Below are positions 33,331-43,338 of a DNA stretch of 64,000 nt, one piece after another. Origin of the DNA: Aedes albopictus (Eukaryota; Arthropoda; Insecta; Diptera; Culicidae); NCBI RefSeq assembly GCF_035046485.1, contig NC_085137.1:501724536-501788535 (forward strand). The letters are read 5' to 3'. The notes under the pieces are model-generated. The model was not told where the DNA came from and did not search any database. It saw nothing but the letters and a program-made list of their open reading frames with translations. Each line of letters opens with the position of its first letter. The stretch's first letter is position 1. The position numbers and the translations under genes are program-made.

Positions 33331-35666
33331 CGTTAAACAGAACTGGCACGATGGAACTCAGCCTTCCGGATGAAGAAGCGCCAGCAGGAAGAACGAGATC
33401 GCGACACGATGGAAGAGCTGTACCGCGCTAAGGACACACGAAAGTTCTACGAGAAGCTGAACCGCTCGCGCAGAGGCTTTGTGCCACAAGCTGACATGTG
33501 CCGAGATAATCACGGGAATATTCTCACGAGCGAGCGTGAGGTGGTTGACAGGTGGCGGCAGCATAACGATGAGCACCTCAATGGCGACGTTGCAAGTACC
33601 GAAGGTGGCGTGGTAACAGATCTAGGAGTATGTGCACAGGACGAAAGACTTCCAGCCCTTGACCTCCAAGAGATTGAGGAGGAGGTTGAAAAACAACAAA
33701 GCCGCTGGAACAGATCAACTACCAAGCGAGCTTCTAAAACACGGTGGAGAAGCACTTGTGAGAGCACTACACTGGGTCATTAACTAGATTTGGGAGGAGG
33801 AAGTATTACCGGAGGAATGGATGGAAGGTATCGTGTGTCCCATCTACAAAAAGGGCGACAAGTTGGATTGCGGGAACTACCGCGCGATCACTACTACTGA
33901 GCGCTGCCTACAAGATACTCTCTCAAATTTTATGCCGCCGTCTATCACCGATTGCAAGAGAGGTAGTGGGGCAATACCAGGCTGGATTGATGGTTGAACG
34001 CGCTACAGCGGACCAGATGTTCGCTATCCGCCAGGTGTTGCAGAAATGCCGCGAATGCAATGTGCCCATACATCACTTGTTCATCGATTTCAAATCTACG
34101 TATGATACAATCGATCGAGAACAGCTATGACAGATTATGCACGAATACGGATTCCCGGATAAACTGATATGATTGATCAAGGCGACGATGGATCGAGTGA
34201 TGTGCGTAGTTCGAGTATCAGGGACACTCTCGAGTCCCTTCGAATCTCGTAGAGGGTTACGGCAAGGTCTTTCGTGCTTGCTGTTCAACATTGCTTTAGA
34301 GGGTGTAATTAGGAGAGCGGGGATAAACACGAGTGGAACGATTTTCACGAAGTCCGTTCAGCTGCTTGGTTTCGCTGATGATATTGATTTTATAGCTCGA
34401 AAATTTGAGACGATGGCGGAAACGTACATCCGACTAAAGAGTGAAGCCAGGCGAATCGGACTAGTCATTAATGTGTCGAAGACAAAGTACATGATGGCAA
34501 AAAGCTCCAGGGAGGAATCACCGCGCCCGCCACCCCGAATTTATATCGACGGTGATGAAATTGAGGCGGTTGAAGAATTTGTGTATTTGGGCTCACTGGT
34601 GACCACCGACAACGACACCAGCAGAGAAATTCAGAGGCGCATTGTGGCAGGAAATCGTTCTTACTTTGGACTCCGCAGAACTCTAGGATCGAATAAAGTT
34701 CGCCGTAACACGAAGTTGACTATCTACAAAACGCTGATTAGACCGATCGTCCTCTATGGGCATTAGACTGGGTCAACAAAGTCGATTTTTCGGAACAAAA
34801 CTTTTTCGACTCATTTCAGCGTCCAAAGCAACTGTGCAAAATTTGGGAGCGATTGGTTGCTTCCCCGTATTCCGCATTGCGATTGAAATTTGTATGGAAA
34901 TTAGTATGAAGAAACGTGCTTTTTTGCATTTTTCTCATAAATTGATTTTTTTTTCGTCTAAAACGATTTAATCAATGACGTTAAAGTATAGCCTAGGATA
35001 TGCCGAAAAACTTTGCCGAAGACCGCAAAGTGATCCGACAATTGTGAAAAAAAAGTTATAACGTACAGATTGCCCGGTGATGCTTAACATTTAACATGTA
35101 AAGGAATAACATCAATAATAAAATCTCAATTTTTGGCCTAAGTTACCAGGCGAATAACTTTTTTCACAAGCGTCGGATCACTTTGCGATCTTCGGCAAAG
35201 TTTTTCGGCATATCCTAGGCTATACATTAACGTCATTTATTAGATCTTTTTGAGCGAAAAATTTCATTTTATGAGAAAAATACAAAAAAGCACGTTTCCC
35301 CATATTAATTTCCATACAAATTTCAATCGCAATGCGAAATACGGGGACGCAACCAATCACTTCCAAATTTTGCACAGTTGTTTTGGACGCTAATATAGAT
35401 TGAAAAAGCTTTGTTCTGGGTTGATACGATCAAATTCAAAGTTTCTCCATACAACGTTGACCCACTCTAATGTGCATGAAACATGGACCCTACGTGCAGA
35501 GGACCAACGCGCCCTTGGGGTTTCCGAACGGAAGGTGTTGCGTACCATCTACGGTGGAGTGCAGATGGAAGACGGAACTTGGAGAAGACGAATGAACCAC
35601 GAGCTGCATCAGCTGCTGAGAGAACCAACCATCGTCCATAACGCGAAAATCGGGAGACTGCGGTGG
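33331..35666 (+). pseudogene. RTE-like LINE (FADDID family), truncated and interrupted
   Basis: It starts just after the LOA break. Blocks in order: EERDRDTMEELYRAKDTRKF, NRSRRGFVPQADMCRDN, DRWRQHNDEHLNGD, EEEVEK (frameshift), [33 protein letters not shown] (RT box A), SSPFESRRGLRQGLSCLLFN, GFADDIDFIARKFETMAET (catalytic FADD), GLVINVSKTKYMMA, EEFVYLGSLVTTDND, KLTIYKTLIRPIVLYGH; then a 706-bp MITE; then ETWTLRAEDQRALGV and HQLLREPTIVH. It ends near IGRLRW at 35666. Stops and frameshifts throughout. The more complete 3' end is in the copy at 56234-57320. Confidence 0.85.
34764..35469. mobile_element. Fold-back MITE, 706 bp, with 8-bp target duplication (hAT-like)
   Basis: TAGACTGGGTCAAC at 34764 is inverted as GTTGACCCACTCTA ending at 35469. 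ATGGGCAT (34756-34763) and ATGTGCAT (35470-35477) form an 8-bp duplication with one change. The arms (CAACTGTGCAAAATTTGG, CGCATTGCGATTGAAATTTG) pair for most of the length. It splits LYGH from ETWTLRAED in the LINE. Confidence 0.9.
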
Positions 35667-36407
35667 GTAATGAGAAAAATAGTTCGTCTTGTGCTTTTAA
35701 GGATTAATATAACTTTTATTTCTAATTCTGTAGCGTTGTAAGATCGTTTCAAACGTAGGAGTACGGATTTCAGTTGCACTTGTGTTTCACAGTTTTATTG
35801 CTCGCACACTGCAGCACTAAATCCAGCGAATATAAGTCAACTTGAATTGTTTCAATTATTATTAAACCGCCATAAATTAACCGCCTATTTGTCGGTTGTG
35901 TGGACGCGTGTAGCAACTGCATCATCTTCATACGGTCTCACACCGCACCGATGCGACACAAGCAATGTCACTTTGTTCGTGTTCCTGTTCTGGAGAAAGC
36001 GCGTGGGCTGCATTCCGGCGCGCGATGACTTGGAATATGTGGCTTTGTGGAAAATTTAATTTGAACTCTCAGTGTCAACGAGAGACGCGTGGCCATTACT
36101 GGTCCCATTACTGGGGACAAACGTCGTCGGCTGTGTGGTGATTTTTAGTGGCAGAAAACTTGAACCGATGACACATATGGATAAGATAAAAATGGGGAAT
36201 AACTATAAGTTTATGAATAGTTACAATAACTACTCATCCAACTCAAACAATGAGTCAAAGTAAAAGGTGTTCATGAAATAACATAATTACGTATCAACGT
36301 AATGGATTGTCTGTGCATGTAGAGTAAAAGGTATTCATCTAATAATCACTACATATCCTTCCAAAAAACAAAAACAATTCCAACTGAAGTGCTTCTGTTG
36401 TGATTAG
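35667..36407. other. Unassigned sequence
   Basis: It contains an 11-bp echo (CCATTACTGGTCCCATTACTGG near 36093) and a repeated AGTAAAAGGT-TTCAT phrase (36258, 36325). No LTR ends or coding domain could be defended. Confidence 0.35.
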
Positions 36408-36419
36408 GATCAACACAAA

Positions 36420-37488
36420 TCTTGTGGATGCTATCGACTGTAGATTTTTGAACTTGGGGGATTTTCGGCCTTGCAGTCTTCGGTGTGCAATCAAAACGAC
36501 ATATGTTTTCTATGCCCGACGTTTCAATGGTCTATGCCATCTTTCTCAAGGGTTCTATTCAAAAATTGGACGTATTACATATTAAATTGAACAGGGAAAA
36601 CTACAAAGGTGAACACAAAACTTACAGAAAAAATCGTTCTTCGTCTGGTGGTATGGAATGCACATAGAATGTAGTCAAATTTTGGACGGACTTCATCAAT
36701 TTCCTACAATTTAACAAACAATGGTCAAAACAAGCAATTTTACATAACATTTAAGACACTACTAACTATTTTTATCACGAAAAACTAGGAAGTTTGGTAT
36801 GGCGGAACACTACTCTTTTCGTCACTATACTATTCTAATTTAAACCGTCAATTTAATTCTAGTCAGAAATCTGTTTAAATATTGGATACAAGTTCTGTGG
36901 GTTGAAATTTCCTATTGGGTGTCATTGTCGTTAGTGTTGGTATTGTCAGTTATCTGCCTATTTACATGGTTTGTTTTGGTTCTAGTCTTTAGTGTGTGTA
37001 ATATTCCTGCATAAATAATACTTAAGCTGTCGCAATCGCTTCGTTTGTTTACCGTCCTGTCTGTGTTAATGATGTGACACATTTCCAGAACGGGGAGAGC
37101 GGAGAACCGTCGATGGCAGTCGAGTATCTCCGTTCTGTCCAAATCGAAACGGTGTTTGTTGTCGGCCGAATGCAGTAAGAGAGCTGTCCTCTCTTTTAGT
37201 CGGCCGAGTTCATAGCTGTTATAGTTGTCGTCGTTGTTGTTGTTTTCGATGTCCAAAATTTGACTACATTCTATGTGCATTCCATACCACCAGACGAAGA
37301 ACGATTTTTTCTGTAAGTTTTGTGTTCACCTTTGTAGTTTTCCCTGTTCAATTTAATATGTAATACGTCCAATTTTTGAATAGAACCCTTGAGAAAGATG
37401 GCATAGACCATTGAAACGTCGGGCATAGAAAACATATGTCGTTTTGATTGCACACCGAAGACTGCAAGGCCGAAAATCCCCCAAGTTC
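36420..37488. mobile_element. Palindromic Penelope-derived insertion with 12-bp target duplication
   Basis: GATCAACACAAA occurs exactly at 36408-36419 and 37489-37500. Between them lie arms of 238 bp (36450-36687 and 37251-37488) that are inverted copies; the same 60-codon open stretch reads identically on opposite strands. The 563-bp loop has no coding. Each arm carries a degenerate hammerhead-like core (CTTGAGAAAGATGG...GAAACGTCGGGC at 37388-37424 plus, and inverted at 36514-36550), which ties it to PLE terminal repeats. Confidence 0.8.
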
Positions 37489-37500
37489 GATCAACACAAA

Positions 37501-37841
37501 GGGGTAAAAGTGTTTCAAATTTTCGTTTTTCAGTTTGGATGGCGTTCGAAACTACATATGGACTTCATTAGTGGTATGATACAAGGTTGAATACTTCACT
37601 GTTGATCCTTAACAATTGACCAATCCAAATTCTTGTGTGGTAGTGGTTTGTGTTCAGATTTCCCGTGTTAATCTATCTGTAAGAACTTTGTAAACATCTT
37701 TTGTTCTCACGTATATGGATAGGCTTGCAGTAGGTTTCGTGAGACTTTTTTTTGGACAACTCAATACCATCAAGATTATCACACACCTCGCTGACAATGA
37801 TTTGACTTTCAGTTTTAGACTTTAGAACTTTCAACATTCAG
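37501..37841. other. Unassigned sequence
   Basis: No gene, RNA or TE boundary seen between the palindrome and the G-run MITE. Confidence 0.35.
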
Positions 37842-37844
37842 TTA

Positions 37845-38862
37845 GGCTGATACAAATTTAATTTTGACTTCTTGTCTCCCCCCCCCCCTTCAAAAATTTT
37901 TGGCTGGATTCTGCATTTTGAGGGGCAGATAAAAAATATTTATCAAAATATCGGGTCTTGGCAAAAATTCTTTAACAAATCCGAAGAGTTTTTAATATTT
38001 TTCAGATTAAATGCTTTATTATTTTTATCCCCCCCCCCCCCCTCGACCAGGATTGAACATAGCAGGCACTGCGCGCGGACGTGCATTCAATTTTTTCTGT
38101 CACCGTGTTTTTCGTTCTCGTGAATTTTTATTTTTGTACGATGAAACTTCAATTCGGCTGATACTCTAAAGGAAAATATATCGGAAAATTAGAATCGAGT
38201 TTGGAAATCCTATTTTGTTGAGCTGGGGATAAATACAACGCAAGAAGCTTACAGTTACAGTGCGCGAGTTGACTGTAGGATTGTTTGAAGATTTACTGTG
38301 GAAGATCAAGTGGATTCCGGAAACTCTGGCTCGTCATGATGTTGACGATGGATTGTTGGCGATCAGGATTGACGTGCAGCCGTTGCAGCATCTTTTTGAC
38401 GATCATCAGAAAACCGGTGAGATCTTTCTGATTTGCTTTGATTTATATTACACACTTGTAAGTAAAATTTTTTGGTTAACATGTGTCAACATGACAATTT
38501 CTCGTACGCTTTTTCGCCAAGGAAAGCACCCCATTAAACCCTATCCAATTTCCAACTCCAGATATCTATGAAGTGGGCCAAGTTCTTGGACATATTCTGA
38601 GTAGATATCTAATCAACATTTCCTCCCCATCCCCGCTGATCGTAAGGACCTGGCCAGGTGTCGAGAGTTCGTTAAATGAAAGGTTTGTCAAATCCCAGGC
38701 AACTTTTCTGGCGCATTAAACGTCTCTATCGACAGCCACCCCAGGATGTGTACGGTCGGCTATGCTATGCTATGCTATGCTATGCTATTATTTTTATCCC
38801 CCCCCCCCTCGACCAGCCAAAGAGTGGTGGGACAAAAAGTGAAATAAATATTTGTAACGGCC
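37845..38862. mobile_element. G-run MITE (second copy), TTA duplication, split by a retroelement
   Basis: TTA at 37842-37844 and 38863-38865; ends GGCTGATACAAATTTAATTT and (inverted) GGCCGTTACAAATATTTATT, as in 19113-19374 but reversed. C-runs of 12-14 replace the G-runs on this strand. A 736-bp retroelement sits at 38051-38786. Confidence 0.9.
38051..38786 (+). mobile_element. Short retroelement with (CTATG)n tail and ~30-bp target duplication
   Basis: ATTATTTTTATC(C)nTCGACCAG is duplicated at 38018-38050 and 38787-38816; the two copies differ only in C-run length (14 and 11). The insert ends in a (GCTAT)n tail, as left by LINE-driven retroposition. Near its 3' end is CATCCCCGCTGATCGTAAGG-ACCTGGCC, a module similar to one in the SINEs. 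An internal AACCGGTGAGATC resembles a splice donor. No RT: non-autonomous or a truncated LINE. Confidence 0.8.
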
Positions 38863-38865
38863 TTA

Positions 38866-40235
38866 TATGTATCTATAAATCAATATTTATATTAACTGAA
38901 TCAACGTGCTACGTATCATCGGCTAGGTATTACAATCAGCTGATTGCTGTTCACCAAGGCTGCGAAAATGATCAATTTTGGTCACTTCAATCATATGAAA
39001 GGAACAGCGCACATACAAAATGTGACGCGTGCACCATAATTTCATGTGACTTGCGTTATTAAACTGGAACAAAACAGCTCACCATGACTGACTGACACAA
39101 TATATACAAAGATGCCTCCTCATCCACGCAGTCTCCAACTGCATACCGTCCAGAGATCTGCATCCCTTCTCTCTTAGTCTGAAAGTCGCGTAAACGAATC
39201 AAAAGCTTTGCCAAATGTGATCACCACATGTGATGGCAAGCAAGTCGCTTCGCTCCGCTCTAAAGTGAATGGAATGGGTGATTTATGCCCTTATTCTCCC
39301 TTCTCAAGTGTTATACACCTGTATCGAGTATAGACTCCACTTCACTACTGGTAGTGGCTGACCGGCACTTGCTCCGTTTCTTGGCGGTTGTTGATGCAAA
39401 ATACACACATTTTTCAGCATTAGGATTCTCGCAACTGTCAGCGGTCGGTGGCGTGTGGTATACTAAAGGCACCTAAAGGGCTAAAAGTTGTCTCGAACGG
39501 CGGTTATTCATGCATCGCATTAGATCCATATATAGACAATGTTTAGGGAACGCGCGAAAAGACATTCATCATTACCTCTATACGACATTGGTTCAGGCTG
39601 GCAGACCAGCCAGACACGACAGCTTTTTCACGAGAATCGCTTGAGCGATTGAAAGCCATGTGCTTATAGCGAATAGCGAAATTAGATCACTGAAGGAGCT
39701 ACAGTTCAAAGACACATGTCCTACCGGATTGTAGTTATACCTTCTTCGTGGTCAAAAAATCTGCAACTATTATGCGATGGAGATAGATTAAGAGTACTCA
39801 TCGGCGGCATCCACCCGCACCCGGTAACAGCAAGGAGAAAGTCTCACAACTGTCTGGCCAACAAACAGTCGCCTTTTTATAAGGAAATAACAAATTAAGT
39901 CACTTGAAACAACACGAGGCGTGCGATACTTGCAGAGTTTGGAATCATTTAGCGCGGTGACTGACTCATGGGCGACACGGAGACGCTCGCGTGAAAGCGA
40001 TTCTTTGCCGTTTTACTGCACGCTTCAGTAAAGAGAAAGAATTTTGTGAGACACCATTAGGAATGATTTTGTAATGTGTGTGTCTCAGACTTCAGACGGC
40101 CGGCTGATGCACTTGCCCTATCGTGGGGTATCCCTTGCCCAAGCCTTATTTCTGCCTATGACTCTTCAAAATTCCTTGATAAGTATTATTTTTTCAAAAG
40201 TAAAATTTGATAAGAAGATGTCCATGTAGCCTACA
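38866..40235. other. Unassigned, apparently single-copy sequence
   Basis: Mixed composition, moderate CG, with no recognisable domain, TIR or tandem repeat. It may be old intron or intergenic host DNA. Confidence 0.3.
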
Positions 40236-40310
40236 TGGAGATGTAGCCGAAGCAGTAAACGCGCAGATATTTTGCAAGACCAAGGGTTGGTTCGATTCCT
40301 TGTTTGTGAA
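40236..40310 (+). mobile_element. tRNA-like SINE head, fragment
   Basis: TGTAGCCGAAGCAGTAAACG is box-A-like and GGTTGGTTCGATTCC is box-B-like, spaced as in a tRNA. A different SINE family from the one at 29 kb. Bases around it are unassignable. An intact tRNA gene is unlikely because the acceptor stem does not close. Confidence 0.5.
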
Positions 40311-40324
40311 ATTTCCTCGATTTC

Positions 40325-41000
40325 TTTTATCGTAGAAAACGGTGCAGTGTCTACCAAGTGAGTAAACCTGATGTAGCCTTAGCTCACGAGAGTGGACACC
40401 AACACCAGCTTGACTTTCGCTAAGGGAGCCATCAGTGTAACATACGATGTCGTCTGAAATACTTCTCTCCAGGTAACCAGATGTCCACTCTTCCCAGGAA
40501 GGAAATTTCGTGAAAAATATCCTAAAAACGTTGTGACCCCGTCATGACCGTTGTCATACCCCGTAGAATATCGTATAAGGACAATTACAACCAATTGTAA
40601 GATCATTTGGAGCAAGGACAACTTTGTCCCAATTCACCAAAAGTGGAAACAACGAGGTATGTGTTGAACAGCGGTTCACAGAAGTTTCCTCTAGTAAACC
40701 GAGTACACGAGTAGTCGTAGACGGTAATTGCAAGAAAGCGCTTCTTGTTTAAGTGGGACAACGCCAAAGAGAACTTCGAGTGCTGCCGTGGGAGTTGAAG
40801 AGAACTCTCCAAATATCGCCATTAAGCACATTCTTTGGAGATGGCCTAATTTAGATTGGACTGTTCTCACTTCGCACTTTTGCCATCACACAAGACAACC
40901 ATAGGCCAATATTGGACACAACAGTTGTGTAAATCCATTTGATATACTTGGGTTTTAGACTCCAAGTTTTACCAAATGTTCTCTAACATTGCACAATGGG
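40325..41000 (-). pseudogene. LOA (Lian-like) LINE fragment: end of RT to RNase H
   Basis: It follows the good copy at 44350-44960 with many changes: TACGATGTCGTCTGAAATAC, CTTTGTCCCAATTCACCAAA, GTGGGACAACGCCAAAGAG, ATCCATTTGATATACTTGGG. A stretch near 40520-40575 (GTTGTGACCCCGTCATGACC) is absent from the good copy. Both ends are truncated. Confidence 0.85.
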
Positions 41001-41689
41001 TCCAGAGCCGCATTTACGAAGACAAAAATGTTTGTGCCTAAACCTCAAGTTTTAGATACATGGTGTCTTTGGGAAAGTTTGTTCATGTTTTTCGACATTT
41101 TTTCTCATCATTGTGAAATTATCCAATAATCCAAACAACTGCATATTTGTTCCGAGCACTTTTAGAACTATCAATGACGCATATTTTTTCCAAAGAGCTC
41201 AATGTTCTATCTCTCATAGTTAAAAGATAATGTGGACTGGGACGACCACGCTGATGGGGCTACTACCTAGCTGGATCTAGCTGGGCGTGGTGCAGCGTTT
41301 CTTACTCAACCGCTGGATGCCAGAACAGACGCTGCTTGAGCCGCGCACCTCCTTGGTGAACAGACGCTCGGGTCGTACCTCCTCAATCTAGCTGAAGTCA
41401 GAAGGACAACAGTGCCCAAGCTGCACTACCAGCTAAGCGCACAACTCTTAGCTGGCGGTCTTTGTCATCGTTGACCCGTGGAAGCATGAGGTAGGAACTT
41501 GTGAGGACCTAGTGCTATGTCGGGACGCTCTCCTTATCGACTCACCGTTTTGCAGCCCCAATGTCTTGATGTTGTTTTGAAGTAAATTAATGCTTTTTAT
41601 CTAGAATTGCTTTTAATTTGGAAATAAGTTAGAATGCATTTTTACTGCTTGATTTTTTTTGGCTAGATTTTGCTGTGCGCATACCTTAG
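41001..41689. other. Unassigned sequence, possibly TE non-coding
   Basis: 41240-41560 is GC-richer (CTAGCTGGATCTAGCTGGGC is an internal echo) and reads like the UTR of an unknown retroelement, but I cannot match it to anything else in the window. Confidence 0.3.
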
Positions 41690-43338
41690 ATCCAAAAATG
41701 GAAGTTTTCTCTCCTTTTCTTCCTCGTGAGTGAACCTGATATCCTTATGCACATTGTTGATGAACTCTAGAACCTTAGATAAAGCTTCCCGTTCGATCAT
41801 ACTGAAAATATCGTCGACGTACTACGTTGGCATCTAAAATTTGCCATAAAAAGCTTGCATAAATAATGGGGATAGGGGATTTCCCATGGGGCACCTTTGG
41901 TTTGCTTGTAGAACTGTCCACGGAATTAGAAGTAATTCTCATCCATGCACAGCCTAGCTAATCGTAAATAAGTCCTAGCTTTTCCTTTCCAAGCTGCCTC
42001 AGACTTTTGGGGTAGGAACCAATCCTCGAGAAGATTAAGAGCATCCTTTACAGGGACCCTTGGGAATAGTGCTGCGACGTCGAAAGAAACCATCATCTCG
42101 TCCTCCTTGATGATTCCCGGATTCCAACAACTCCTGAGTGTTTTTGACCGAACCGGTGGGGAAGGGTTTTGGCATACTTTGGAACTATTTGACTAACTAT
42201 TTAACCAATTTGTGGGTAGGGGATCCTGCAGCTAAAATAATCTCTCGCATCTCTTGACTGGGTTTGTGAATTTTAGGAAGACCTTTGATCCGCGGAAGAT
42301 TGGGATTTGCTTCCTTCAAACGAGCCTCTCCGATGATGGGTTTACAGTCTTGTCTTTCAGTCTAATTAGTCTGGATAGTGTGTCTACTCGTAGATGTATG
42401 TATGGTCTTTCGTTTATCTTCTGTTTGTCCATCTGTTTGTCGTAGTCCTTCTTGTCCATAATAACGACCGCGTTACCTTTGTCTGCCTTCATGTAGTATA
42501 CTGGTTTCTTTTAAAGTTCCGTTAAAATCCTTATCTCGTCTGGATTTACCTTACTGCGCTGTCCTGTTTTGATGGCGTCTGCTACGATGTTCCTGGTTGT
42601 ATTTTGGTGTTTGATGTTAACGTTTTGTGTGATCGCTGTTTCCATGTCCACGATGATCTGTTCCGCGTCTGGCTTCGTAGTAACCGCATATCCCAACCCT
42701 TTATTGAGGTGTGTCAATTGTTCCTCTGTGAACTGCTGCGTCGAACGGTTTACTACGAATCCTTCAATGGGTTGAACCACCGAAAAAGTAGTGTGGGTGT
42801 CCTTCGTCGCTCTGGTCTCGTTTCGTAGATTCGTCAGCTTCTTTTTGTGTAGTCGTCTCTTCCTGTCCGCTTCTCATTTCTCCACTCGCTTTACCTTGGT
42901 AAGGAAAAATGGGAAGCCTTCCGGATATTCGTTAGCCAACTTTAAATGCAGGGAATAGCACAATGACGGGCTTGGTGGTCTAGTGGCTACCGCTTCTGAT
43001 TCGTATGCAGAAGGTCATGGGTTCAATCCCTGGCCCGTCCCTTTCCATCCTACTTTGTATCTTTCTATCCACTTCCTCTCTGTCTCTCTCTCTTCTCTTC
43101 ATATACAACTCATGTATATTCATATGTTCATAGCCATCGCTAGAACCAGAAACGAATTGGAAAAAGTCGTTTCCCTCCTTTCCGATTTCCACTCACAGCA
43201 CAGTGTATATAACGCCTACAAGTTATGCAACCAAAGCGTGCTGTGCCGCTTGACCTTATTCACCTCATTCACCACACAATCTATCACCTTACGAACACTA
43301 TAAATAACGCCCTATCCATGGATCGCATCATCGACCCA

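Noticed and set aside
36485..37453. Identical 60-residue proteins on opposite strands
   Set aside because: They are the two arms of the PLE-derived palindrome; the frame is incidental.
42964..43035. A genuine tRNA gene
   Set aside because: Box A and box B are present, but the sequence is repeated at 28978 and 49447 with a common 3' body and target duplications, so it is a SINE head.
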